Below are positions 47,643 to 58,600 of a stretch of 64,000 nt of DNA, in pieces. Both the position numbers and the translations under genes were made by a program. The DNA lies in assembly GCA_019116805.1 (NCBI GenBank), contig DXAV01000041.1:1-64000 (forward strand), given 5' to 3'. Position 1 is the stretch's first letter; the number at the start of each line of letters is the position of its first letter. The DNA is from Candidatus Bacteroides merdavium. Lineage in GTDB: Bacteria; Bacteroidota; Bacteroidia; Bacteroidales; Bacteroidaceae. The notes below the pieces were generated by a model. It was not told where the DNA came from, ran no database searches, and saw only the letters and a list, made by a program, of their open reading frames with translations.

Positions 47643-50600
47643 AAAAAGAAAACGACTTCTGGTCGGATGAAGGGATTTTTTACATCTCTTTATCTATTAA
47701 TTAGTGTTTTTTTATTGACAGGGGGTGCTTGGGCTCCTCTGCATGCTGCAGATACTCGTGGGAGTAGCAAGCAGGCTGTGACGACTACTCAAACGCTGAA
47801 GGAATTGTTCAGCTATATTGAGAAGAACAGCAATCTGGTCATTCTTTATTCGAAGGGCCTTTTGTCCGAGCTGGATAAAAAGGTTTCCATCAATATGAAT
47901 GGTAAGAAGGCTGAAGAAATCTTGAAGGAGTTGGCTGATGCTGCCAATCTGGAGATCAAGATCAGTGACCGGCAAGTGACGGTAATGAAAAAAGCTCCGA
48001 TTGTACAGCAAAGTAACAACATCAAGGTGACCGGACAGGTGTTCGATGATCTGGGCGAAACGGTTCCCGGTGCCAATGTGACGGTGAAAGGAAACACTTC
48101 CATCGGTACGGTGACCGACTTGGACGGTAACTTTACATTGGAAGTCCCCAAAGGAACTACTTTGGTGGTGTCTTTTATCGGATATGCCAATTATGAGTAT
48201 GTAGCACAAGGCACCGACAAGGTGACCATTAAACTGTCGCCCGATTCAGAAGCATTGGATGAAGTGGTTGTGGTAGGTTATGGTATGCAGCGCAAGAGCT
48301 CTATTACCGGTTCCATTTCTTCCATCAAGGCAGAAAAACTGAAAGATGTCACTACGCCGAGTGTAGCCAATATGTTGCAGGGTAAGGTGGCCGGTGCAGT
48401 GGTTGCCCCCACTTCCGGTCGTCCGGGCGAGGGTGTGAGCATCCGTGTGCGTGGTATCGGTTCAATTCGCGGTAATGTGGAGCCCTTGTGGGTAATCGAC
48501 GGTGTGGTAGGTGCTTCTTCTGCCGACCTGAACCCGAATGATATCGAAACCATTTCTATTTTGAAAGACGGTTCCGCTACGGCATTGTATGGTTCTCGTG
48601 GTGCGAACGGCGTTATTCAGGTAACTACCAAGCGTGCTACTACGGGTACGTCTCAGATTGATTTATCTGCCAAGTTTGGTGTGTCGCAGTTGCAGAAAGG
48701 TAACTTGGAGATGATGTCGGGTGCTGAATATTATGACTATGTACGTACGGCTTATGAGAACGCCGGAACGTTGGATTCTCAAGGCTGGCTGCAACCCTAT
48801 TTGCGCGACCGTAACTTCGACTGGTGGGACTTGGCTACTCAGAATGCCTTGACTCAGAACTATAACATCGGTTACCGTTATGGCAATGAAAAAATCAAGT
48901 CGTATGTATCCGGTGACTACTATACGGAAGAAGGTACCATCAAGGGATTTGATTACGACCGTTTCACGTTCCGTTCGAATACGGATTATATTGTGAATGA
49001 CCGCTTGACCTTGAAGGCAAAAGTGGCTGCAAGTTATAAAGAGACATTCAACCAGGAATATTCATTGGCGCATACCAGCTACACTCCGTGGGATACTCCT
49101 TGGGATTCTCAAGGCAATCTGAAGGACGGAAGTCAGGGCGTACCGACTGCAGATGCTGCTCCCACAGCCAACCCGGATGATTATTGGTATTCCGACGGTG
49201 GTTCAAACTTCTTGTATGACCGTGATTTGAGCTGGTCTAAGAGTCGTAATAACGGTATAGATTTGGGCGTCGGCTTTGATTTCAAGATTATCGAAGGATT
49301 GACTTTTGAGTCGAACAACCGTATTGGTTTCAATAATAGTTATTCCAGCTCTTATGTAGATCCCAACAGCCGTTCCGGTGCAGGTACCGACGGTTCTTAT
49401 TATGACGGTGAATCCAATACACGTTCTATCTATACCAGCCAGTTGCTGCGCTTCCTGAAAACGTTCGGTGAGAAGCACGAAATCAATGCCTATTTGGGTT
49501 ATGACTACGATGAATACCGTTATTGGGATTTGAGCGCTACGGCTTATAAGATTTTCTCGGGAGCCGAGATTATCAATGCGGGTGCCGAGGATCCTACAGC
49601 CAGTGGTACTAAATCGGAATCGAAGAATGCGGCAATTTACTTGAATGTCAACTATTCGTTCGATAGCAAGTATCTCATTCAAGGTATGATTCGTCGCGAC
49701 GGTTCTTCGAAGTTCGGTAGCGACAAGCGTTGGGCTACTTTCTGGTCGGTCGGTGCCGGCTGGAACATGCACAAGGAAGAGTTTATCAGCCAGTTCGAGT
49801 GGATCAATGAATTGAAGCCCCGTGTTTCTTACGGTATCAGCGGTAACCAGCCGGGCGGTGCTTACGAATGGGCTACCATCTTCGGTTACACTTCTCAGTA
49901 TGCCAACGAAATCGCATTCTTGTCCAACTATCAGGGAAATCCCGATTTGTCTTGGGAAGAGACGGCCAACTTTGACGCCGGTATTGATATCCGCCTGTTC
50001 GATCGTGTAAACATTACATTCGACTATTACCTGAAGAAGGTGAAGAACCTGATTTATCTCCGTCACCTGCCCGCCGTTACCGGTTTCAACCGCCAGACGG
50101 CCAACAACGGTAAGATGGAGAACTCGGGTGTGGAACTGACCATTACGCCTGAAATCATCCGTACCAAGGATTGGTACTGGGACATCAGCTTCAACATGGG
50201 TTATAACCGTAACGAAGTGACTTACCTGCCGGATGGTGATGACCTGACGATGCAGGCAGTGGCTGTGGGCTATCCCTATATGAACTGGTATATGAAGGAA
50301 TGGGCCGGTGTGGACACCATGACCGGAACTCCGTTGTGGTTCAAGGTTGACTCGGAAACGGGCGAAAAGACGGTGACGGGCAATTATAATGAGGCTACCA
50401 ACGTATTGCTGGATGCTTCTCCGACACCGAAAGTGAACGGTGGTTTGAGCACCAATCTCAGTTGGAAAGGCTTGTCGCTGAATGCTAACTTTACGTTTAG
50501 TGCCGGTGCCAAGATTTACAACGGTATGCGTGCCGGTGCACTTGACCGTGATGCAGAACGTCCTTCACAACCGGCTATGAAGTTGGCTGACGGCTGGAGC

Positions 50601-50936
50601 CGTTGGGAGAAACCGGGCGACATTGCCACGCATCCCCAGTTGAGAGCCGGTGGTAATAACGGAGCGTCCAACACTTCTACCCGCTATCTGGAGAATGGTG
50701 ACTATTTCAAACTGAAGTCGTTGACGCTTTCCTACAGCTTCCCCAAGAAGTGGCTGGAACCGTTGAAGATTAAAGGTGCTAACCTGAGTGTAGGTGGAGA
50801 AAACCTGTTTACCATTACCAAGTTCTCCGGTCAGGATCCAGAAATTCTGCTTTCTTCTTCCTACAACGGAAGTGCCAGTGGTTTTGGCTATCCTACCGTT
50901 AGACGTTTCACCGTAGGATTGAATGTTAACTTCTAA
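47643..50936 (+). CDS. SusC/RagA TonB-linked outer-membrane protein with N-terminal STN domain
   Basis: STN domain, carboxypeptidase-like domain, SILKDGSATALYGSRGANGVIQVTTK. Confidence 0.95.
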   Translation, partial: KKKTTSGRMKGFFTSLYLLISVFLLTGGAWAPLHAADTRGSSKQAVTTTQTLKELFSYIEKNSNLVILYSKGLLSELDKKVSINMNGKKAEEILKELADAANLEIKISDRQVTVMKKAPIVQQSNNIKVTGQVFDDLGETVPGANVTVKGNTSIGTVTDLDGNFTLEVPKGTTLVVSFIGYANYEYVAQGTDKVTIKLSPDSEALDEVVVVGYGMQRKSSITGSISSIKAEKLKDVTTPSVANMLQGKVAGAVVAPTSGRPGEGVSIRVRGIGSIRGNVEPLWVIDGVVGASSADLNPNDIETISILKDGSATALYGSRGANGVIQVTTKRATTGTSQIDLSAKFGVSQLQKGNLEMMSGAEYYDYVRTAYENAGTLDSQGWLQPYLRDRNFDWWDLATQNALTQNYNIGYRYGNEKIKSYVSGDYYTEEGTIKGFDYDRFTFRSNTDYIVNDRLTLKAKVAASYKETFNQEYSLAHTSYTPWDTPWDSQGNLKDGSQGVPTADAAPTANPDDYWYSDGGSNFLYDRDLSWSKSRNNGIDLGVGFDFKIIEGLTFESNNRIGFNNSYSSSYVDPNSRSGAGTDGSYYDGESNTRSIYTSQLLRFLKTFGEKHEINAYLGYDYDEYRYWDLSATAYKIFSGAEIINAGAEDPTASGTKSESKNAAIYLNVNYSFDSKYLIQGMIRRDGSSKFGSDKRWATFWSVGAGWNMHKEEFISQFEWINELKPRVSYGISGNQPGGAYEWATIFGYTSQYANEIAFLSNYQGNPDLSWEETANFDAGIDIRLFDRVNITFDYYLKKVKNLIYLRHLPAVTGFNRQTANNGKMENSGVELTITPEIIRTKDWYWDISFNMGYNRNEVTYLPDGDDLTMQAVAVGYPYMNWYMKEWAGVDTMTGTPLWFKVDSETGEKTVTGNYNEATNVLLDASPTPKVNGGLSTNLSWKGLSLNANFTFSAGAKIYNGMRAGALDRDAERPSQPAMKLADGWSRWEKPGDIATHPQLRAGGNNGASNTSTRYLENGDYFKLKSLTLSYSFPKKWLEPLKIKGANLSVGGENLFTITKFSGQDPEILLSSSYNGSASGFGYPTVRRFTVGLNVNF

Positions 50937-50963
50937 GTAATGATAACCAATAAGATAGAAACT

Positions 50964-52760
50964 ATGAAACTGAAATATACATTAGGTGCCTTGGCTGCTG
51001 TATTCTCATTGGCAAGTTGCAGCTTGGACGTAAATATGTACGATGGTGTAACGGGTGAGGACGTTACGGTTCGTAACATTGTGGAATTGTCGCAAGGCAG
51101 TTACAGCATGTTGAAATATGATGGTGGTTTGATTGATTACGGCTATTATTTTTGGACTTACGGAGGCGATGACCTCTCTTGGGGCGGTACGTCCACTGAC
51201 ACCAAGTTTGATATCTATGATTATAGCCGCAATATCACTAGTTCTGTTACAGAGTATGCTTGGGAATTGGGTTACCGTACCATCGGTAACTGTAATAAGG
51301 TGATTGAAATGGGAGCCGAGTTGGGTGAAAATCTGACTGCTGAGGAAAAGGTGATTGTCGGTGAGAACTATTATCTTCGTGCCTTGTGCTATTTCCTGTT
51401 GGTCAACGAGTTTGCGCAACCTTATTCCAACAATCCGACCCAGAACCCGGGTTTACCCCTGAAGCTGAACAGCGATCCTGATGATCTGCCCCAAAGCCGT
51501 TCTACAGTCGCCGAAATCTATGATCAGGTGGTGAAGGATTTGCAGGATGCCATTACTTACATGACATTGCCGGCTGGTCTGTCTCCTAAAAACAGTTGTT
51601 ATGCCACGAAGGAGGCTGCTGAAGCTTTGCTGGCCAGGGTATATCTCTATATGGAAAATTGGGAAGGTGCATGGGAAATGGCAAACAATGTCATTACTTC
51701 CGGCCGTTTTGAATTATTGCGTGGTGAAGAATATGCCATTTATTCCCAGCATGTTCCTGAAGAGAATTCTGAAACCATTTTTGCTGTACGCCGTACCAAA
51801 TTGAAAGATGATGGAGGCTATGGTAAGATGGGAGGTTTGTATATTCGTGTTGACAATAGTGGTTGGGAAGAAATGTACGCATCGGCTCCTTATTTGGAAT
51901 TGCTGGAACTCTATTTGGATGACAAGGGTTATCCTCAAGATTTGCGTAGTAATTTCATTACCAAGCGATATGTAGAAGATGGTACTAATACCGATATTTA
52001 TCCGATTACCGGTAACCCTGAACGTAATTATCAGGATTGGACATTTGCTTATACAGCGAAACAAAACAATACAGCAAATTACGAATATCGTCAGATTTCT
52101 GTTGAAAAACAGGCTGATGGAACATATGCTATGAGTGCAGAAGATGCTGCATCGTTCCGAAGTGCTACCATTCAGTCTGAACCTTATAACTTGGGTACCC
52201 GCTATTATGTGGTGGCATCGGACGGAACGAAGTATGTAGGACGTATTGAACCGCGAGTATATGATGCAAGAACACTTCGTCAGAAAGAGTCTATTTTCTT
52301 GGTATATGCCATTAACAAGTGTTCTTATCAGGAGCAATATTACCATCTGTGGTCTCCGATCATTTCCCGTTTGGCAGAAATGTACCTGATTCGTGCCGAG
52401 GCCAATCTGGAAAAGGGAGGTGATACGCAGGCTACGTTGGACGACGTGAATGTACTTCGTGAAAGAGCCGGTATCCCCGAGTGGACACTGGATAATATCA
52501 AGACTGCCGAATATGGCCAGCCGAAGGATATCCACAAGATTATTGAAGAAGAGCGTATGCTGGAGTTTGCTTGGGAAGGTCAACGTCGTTTCGACGTGTT
52601 CCGCTGGCGCCAGACGCTGGATCGCAAGTATCCGGGTGGTCATACATTGAGACAGGGTGACCGCTATCTGGAGATCCCTTACAATTCTCCTTCGGTATGC
52701 GAGTATATCCCGCAAGCGCAGTATGATGCTTATCCTTATGATTTGGGACAGAACCCCTGA
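50964..52760 (+). CDS. RagB/SusD family lipoprotein
   Basis: MKLKYTLGALAAVFSLASCSLD lipobox; EERMLEFAWEGQRRFDVFRW. Confidence 0.95.
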   Translation: MKLKYTLGALAAVFSLASCSLDVNMYDGVTGEDVTVRNIVELSQGSYSMLKYDGGLIDYGYYFWTYGGDDLSWGGTSTDTKFDIYDYSRNITSSVTEYAWELGYRTIGNCNKVIEMGAELGENLTAEEKVIVGENYYLRALCYFLLVNEFAQPYSNNPTQNPGLPLKLNSDPDDLPQSRSTVAEIYDQVVKDLQDAITYMTLPAGLSPKNSCYATKEAAEALLARVYLYMENWEGAWEMANNVITSGRFELLRGEEYAIYSQHVPEENSETIFAVRRTKLKDDGGYGKMGGLYIRVDNSGWEEMYASAPYLELLELYLDDKGYPQDLRSNFITKRYVEDGTNTDIYPITGNPERNYQDWTFAYTAKQNNTANYEYRQISVEKQADGTYAMSAEDAASFRSATIQSEPYNLGTRYYVVASDGTKYVGRIEPRVYDARTLRQKESIFLVYAINKCSYQEQYYHLWSPIISRLAEMYLIRAEANLEKGGDTQATLDDVNVLRERAGIPEWTLDNIKTAEYGQPKDIHKIIEEERMLEFAWEGQRRFDVFRWRQTLDRKYPGGHTLRQGDRYLEIPYNSPSVCEYIPQAQYDAYPYDLGQNP

Positions 52761-52866
52761 TTTTTGAAGGATTGTCATGGATATCTACCCGCTTCTCTCA
52801 TGGGGGAAGGAGCGGGTAGATACAAAGAAGTCATTGTAACATCATTAAAATAACAGAATTTATAAA

Positions 52867-53724
52867 ATGAAAAAAATATCATATTTATTATTACTCCTTT
52901 TGGCGTTTGTGTATGCCGGATGTGCTGATACGGAGCAGCCTTATGTAGGCTATGTGATTATAGAACGTGCAGTGGTGGAGGCAGAAGCTAATTCGGTAGC
53001 TACCATTACAGCGGATACGGATATTGACTCGCCCATTGAAATCAAATCGATTGATTTTGGAGAAGGAGAAGCTGAATGGTGTACTATTACAACCAAAGGC
53101 AAGGAAATTACTGTGACCACTACGCAGGCTAATTCGGGTTCGAATTATCGTACGGCCACGGTCAATGTGAAATGCGGTTATTGGCTGAAGTCATTCCAGG
53201 TACTGCAGAAATATGCCGGACAGGAATACCTGCAATACGACTGGACACGTTGGACGGCTACCGGCAACAGTGTAGAAAGCAGTGATGGAGGTGGTTATCC
53301 GAGCTTGTTCAGCGATGATCGTTCCACATTCTGGCACAGCCAGTATAGCGGTGATGTTCCTTCTTTGCCTTATTGGATTGTAGTGGATATGCAAGAAGAA
53401 TTGGAGATTGCCAAGTTTGATATCGGCAGGAGATATTACGCAGGCAATGGTAATAATTACGGTTCAGTAAAGACTTTGAAGCTGTATGCCAGTACGGATA
53501 ATGAAAACTTCACGGAAGTCGGTGGCTTTACGTTTGAAATTCCCTGGACGGCTCCGGATGGAACAGTTGTAGAGAGCTTTACCAGTCCGCTGATTCCGGC
53601 TTATGAAGAAATCATTCTGGCAGAACCTGTGAAGGCACGTTACATGAAGATGGAAATCTTGGAAACTAATACAAGCAACAATGCGTGTCAGATCTCTTAT
53701 TTCAAAGCTTACGAAAAAATCTAA
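52867..53724 (+). CDS. Surface lipoprotein with BACON-like and F5/8 type C (discoidin) domains
   Basis: Lipobox YAGC; TFWHSQYSGDVPSLPYWIVVDMQEELEIAKFDIGRR. Confidence 0.82.
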   Translation: MKKISYLLLLLLAFVYAGCADTEQPYVGYVIIERAVVEAEANSVATITADTDIDSPIEIKSIDFGEGEAEWCTITTKGKEITVTTTQANSGSNYRTATVNVKCGYWLKSFQVLQKYAGQEYLQYDWTRWTATGNSVESSDGGGYPSLFSDDRSTFWHSQYSGDVPSLPYWIVVDMQEELEIAKFDIGRRYYAGNGNNYGSVKTLKLYASTDNENFTEVGGFTFEIPWTAPDGTVVESFTSPLIPAYEEIILAEPVKARYMKMEILETNTSNNACQISYFKAYEKI

Positions 53725-53766
53725 AGCCATAAATTCTTCTACCTATTAAAATCTAAGTATCTTTGC

Positions 53767-53805
53767 AGAGGATGTCCGATACATTTTTTCAGACATCCTC
53801 TTTTT
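53767..53805 (+). terminator. Intrinsic terminator between the discoidin lipoprotein and GH110
   Basis: AGAGGATGTC...GACATCCTCTTTTT. Confidence 0.85.
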
Positions 53806-53830
53806 ATAAAACTGGAATGCCTGGAAGACC

Positions 53831-55627
53831 ATGAAAAAAACGATAGGAGCAGGAATGCTTTCATTATTTTTTAGCTGTTTGATGTCATTTCCCGTTTATG
53901 CTCAGGGCATGAAAGTTTATGATGTGGCCGACTATGGTTTGGAGGCGAACCGTTCGAAGGATGCCTCCGCCGTTTTACAGAAAATGTTGGAGAGGATTAG
54001 GACCGAGTGTGGAAACGGTGAGAATGTTGTGATACGTTTCCATGAAGGCGTTTATAATTTCTATGAAAAGGGAGCGGCAGTACGGGAATATTATATATCC
54101 AATCATGATCAGGACAATCCGAAACGGGTAGGGATTGCTTTGGAGGGTATGAAGGGGCTGACATTAGACGGAGGTGGTGCAGCTTTTGTCTTCCATGGCA
54201 GAATGTTGCCGATATCCCTGCTGCATTCCGAAAATTGTGTCTTGAAGGATTTCAGTATTGATTTTGTCAATCCGCATATTGCCCAGGTGGAGATTGTGAA
54301 GAACGACCCGCAAGGAGGAATAACCTTCCGCCCGGCTTCCTGGGTGAAATATCGTATTACCAAAGACAGTGTATTCGAAGCATACGGTGACGGTTGGACG
54401 GTGCGTCATAGCTGGGGCATTCCTTTTGAAAAGGATACCAAACGGATTGTCTATAATGCAGGTGATCGTGGATGCAATACTAGAGGAGCTTTTCTGGTGG
54501 AGAAAGGACTGATACAGGCTCCGCATTGGAAAGACGAGAAACTGACGCCGGGTACCATATTTGTCATGCGTGGTTGGGGACGTCCCACTCCAGGTATTTT
54601 CCTCTCACAGAATACCGATACGCGTCTGGAAAATATTCAGGTGCACTATGCTGAGGGTATGGGACTTTTGGCACAGCTCTGTGAAAATATTACCCTTGAA
54701 AAGTTTAATGTATGTCTGAAAGGAGATAATGATCCCCGTTACTTTACCACACAGGCAGATGCTACCCATTTTTCGGGCTGCAAAGGAAAAATTATTTCAC
54801 GTAATGGCTTGTATGAGGGGATGATGGACGATGCCATCAATGTACATGGTACTTACCTGAAAGTGATCGGTCGCCTGGATGACCGTACATTGGTAGGGCG
54901 TTATATGCATGACCAGTCCTGGGGCTTTGAATGGGGACGTGTAGGTGACGAAGTGCAGTTCATACGTTCGAGCACGATGGAACTGACAGGTTCGGTGAAT
55001 CATATTGCTTCCATCCGTGCGTATGATAAAGAAGATGTCGAGGGAGCTCGCGAGTTTCTCATCACTTTTGTGGAGCCTGTTCATGCGGACATTGACGAAA
55101 AAGGTGGCTTCGGCATTGAAAACCTGACCTGGTCTCCTGAAGTTGTATTCTCCGATAATCTGGTTCGTAATAACCGAGCCCGTGGTGCCTTGTTCAGTAC
55201 GCCGCGTCCGACGGTTGTAGAGAATAATACGTTTGACCATACATCCGGAACGGCCATTTTGCTTTGTGGTGATTGCAACGGATGGTTCGAAACGGGAGCT
55301 TGTCGTGACGTACAGATACGGAACAACCGTTTTATTAATGCTTTGACCAGTATGTACCAGTTTACCAATGCGGTGATTTCCATCTATCCGGAAATTCCTG
55401 AGCTGGAGAAACAGCAGTCCTACTTTCACGGAGGGAAAGAGGGTGGTATTGTGATAGAAAACAATGTGTTCGATACGTTTGACGCTCCCGTTTTGTATGC
55501 CAAGTCGGTGGATGGTCTTGTTTTTCGGAACAATACGATACGAACGAATACAGAATATCCACCTTTCCATTTCAACAGAAACCGTTTCTGGCTGGAAAGG
55601 GTTACTCGTATTGCTATCACGGAATGA
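53831..55627 (+). CDS. GH110 alpha-1,3-galactosidase-like beta-helix enzyme
   Basis: GH110-type N-terminus (YYISNHDQDNPKRVGIALEGMKGLTLDGGGAAFVFHGRMLPI) and beta-helix repeats. Confidence 0.87.
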   Translation: MKKTIGAGMLSLFFSCLMSFPVYAQGMKVYDVADYGLEANRSKDASAVLQKMLERIRTECGNGENVVIRFHEGVYNFYEKGAAVREYYISNHDQDNPKRVGIALEGMKGLTLDGGGAAFVFHGRMLPISLLHSENCVLKDFSIDFVNPHIAQVEIVKNDPQGGITFRPASWVKYRITKDSVFEAYGDGWTVRHSWGIPFEKDTKRIVYNAGDRGCNTRGAFLVEKGLIQAPHWKDEKLTPGTIFVMRGWGRPTPGIFLSQNTDTRLENIQVHYAEGMGLLAQLCENITLEKFNVCLKGDNDPRYFTTQADATHFSGCKGKIISRNGLYEGMMDDAINVHGTYLKVIGRLDDRTLVGRYMHDQSWGFEWGRVGDEVQFIRSSTMELTGSVNHIASIRAYDKEDVEGAREFLITFVEPVHADIDEKGGFGIENLTWSPEVVFSDNLVRNNRARGALFSTPRPTVVENNTFDHTSGTAILLCGDCNGWFETGACRDVQIRNNRFINALTSMYQFTNAVISIYPEIPELEKQQSYFHGGKEGGIVIENNVFDTFDAPVLYAKSVDGLVFRNNTIRTNTEYPPFHFNRNRFWLERVTRIAITE

Positions 55628-55672
55628 GATGCGAATTACTTCTAACTAACTTAAATTATAAACTCGTAAAGC

Positions 55673-58600
55673 ATGAAGAACTTTTTTTTCAATCTTGAGC
55701 ACTGGAAGGCGATGCCTTTGGTTGTGGCCTTACTTATGGTATCTCCCCAGCAGAGGGCTCAAGCAGCATGTAATGAAAAAGACGGTCTTGAGGTTATGCA
55801 GCAGACCACAGGGATTGTGGAGGTAACCCAAATCAATCCGACTACTGTGGAGGTCCTTTTCACGGACAATCAACGCATGACACTCGATTTTTATGGAGAA
55901 AACATTTTCCGAATGTTTCAAGACAATGCCGGAGGTATCCTTCGTGATCCTCAGGCTGAACCGGAAGCCAAAATTCTGGTGAACCAACCGCGTAAGGCAG
56001 TAACAAAATTGACCTTGCAGGATGAAGCCGGGTTATTGTCTGTGGCTACGGGGAAAATCAAAGTCGTGTTTGACAAGAATACGGCATTGATGAAAGTATT
56101 CAATCAGGAGAACGGAAAGGCCGTAATGGAGGAAGTGTCTCCGATTTCGTTCGACAAGGAAACGGTTACACTGAAGCTGAAAGAGCAGGCAGATGAGTAT
56201 TTCTATGGCGGAGGTGTGCAGAACGGACGCTTTTCTCACAAGGGGCGTGCTATCGCCATTGAAAATCAGAACAGCTGGACGGACGGAGGCGTGGCATCGC
56301 CCAATCCTTTCTATTGGTCCACAAACGGTTATGCTATCATGTGGCATACGTTCAAGAAAGGTGTCTATGATTTTGGGCGTGAAGAGGCAGGCGTTGTCAA
56401 GCTGTCCCACCAAACGGATTATCTGGACCTCTTCGTGATGGTCAATGAAGGGGCTGTTCCTTTGCTGAACGATTTCTATCAACTGACAGGAAATCCCGTC
56501 CTGATACCGAAGTTCGGTTTCTATCAGGGACATCTGAACGCTTATAACCGCGACTATTGGAAGGAAGATGAGAACGGTATCCTGTTTGAAGACGGGAAGC
56601 GCTATAAAGAAAGCCAGAAAGACAATGGAGGAATCAAAGAGTCGTTGAACGGTGAAAAGAATAATTATCAGTTCTCGGCTCGGGCGGTAATCGACCGATA
56701 TAAGAGCCATGATATGCCGCTGGGCTGGTTGCTCCCGAATGACGGTTACGGTGCTGGTTACGGACAGACCGGGACGCTGGACGGCAATATCCAGAACTTG
56801 AAGAGTCTGACGGACTATGCCCATGAGAATGGGGTGGAAATCGGCCTTTGGACTCAATCCGATCTGCATCCGAAGGAAGGTGTGGAGGCCTTGCTCCAAC
56901 GTGATATTGTAAAGGAAGTGCGAGACGCAGGCGTGCGTGTGCTGAAGACGGATGTCGCTTGGGTGGGTGCCGGTTATTCATTCGGATTGAACGGTATTGC
57001 GGATGTGGCACAAATCATGCCGTACTATGGTAATAACGCCCGTCCTTTTATCATCAGTCTGGACGGTTGGGCCGGTACTCAACGTTATGCAGGTATCTGG
57101 TCGGGTGATCAGACGGGTGGTAACTGGGAGTACATCCGTTTCCACATTCCGACTTATATCGGTTCAGGTCTTTCGGGTAATCCCAATATCTCTTCGGACA
57201 TGGACGGAATTTTCGGTGGCAAGAATTTAGCCGTAAATACCCGTGATTTCCAGTGGAAGACTTTTACGCCCATGCAACTGAACATGGACGGATGGGGTGC
57301 CAATGAAAAATATCCGCATGCTTTGGGTGAACCTGCTACTTCTATCAACCGCTGGTATCTGAAACTGAAGTCGGAAATTATGCCGTATGCATATAGCATT
57401 GCTCATGAATCAGTGGACGGTTTGCCTATGATCCGTGCCATGTTTCTTGAATATCCCAATGCCTATACGTTGGGTAAGGCTACCCAGTATCAATATTTGT
57501 ATGGCCCTTACTTCCTTGTAGCACCGATTTATCAGGCTACAAAAGCTGATGAACAGGGAAACGACGTCCGCAATGGCATTTATTTGCCCGAGGGGGAATG
57601 GGTGGATTACTTTTCTGGTGATGTTTATCAGGGTGGTTGCATTATCAACAACTTTGCTTCGCCGCTTTGGAAGCTGCCCGTGTTTGTGAAGAGAGGAGCC
57701 ATTATACCGATGGTGAATCCGAACAACAATGTACATGAAATAGATCAGCATCTGCGTATCTATGAGTTGTATCCTTATGGTTATTCTTCGTTTACGGAAT
57801 ATGACGACGACGGTGTGTCGGAAGAATATCGTTTGGGCAAATTCGCAACTACGTTGATAGAGTCTGAAGTGAACGAGAAAGGTGATCTCTTGGTAACGGT
57901 TCATCCTGCACAGGGCGATTTCGACGGTTTTGTCAAAGAGAAGGTGACTGAGTTCAGAATTAATGTGACTGAGAAACCAAAGAAAGTTGTGGCCAGTGCT
58001 GGCAAAGATAAAATCAAACTGACGGAAGTTACTTCGTTGGAAGCATTCCAGGCTGGGGAGAATGTCTATTTCTATCACCAGGCTCCCAACTTGAACCGGT
58101 TTGCGACGCCGGGTAGTGAATTCGCCAAGGAAGTAATCACAAAGAACCCGCAACTGTTGGTAAAACTGGCCGCTTCGGATATTACCGTTGCTCCTACAAC
58201 CTTGAAGGTGAAGGGCTTTGTTTTTGCTCCTGCTGACAAATATCGTATTTCGACAGGTGCTTTGTCTGTTCCTCAGCCGAACATTTCCGAGGAGAATACA
58301 GAAGCCTATACGCTGAAACCTACATGGGATAAAGTGCCCAATGCTGATTTCTATGAGATTGAGTTTGACGGTATGCTTTATACAACTATCCAAGAAACGG
58401 AATTGTTGTTCGAGGGGTTGAAGGCAGAAACTGCTTATTCCTTTAAGGTGCGTGCTGTGAATAAAGATGGTGTGTCTGATTGGGCTGAATGTAGTGCCGT
58501 GACGAAGCAGAATCCTTTGGAATTTGCGATTACTGGTATTATGGGTGAAACCTCTGTACCCAACCAGGGTGGCTCTATCAGGAAGCTGTTTGATTTTGAA

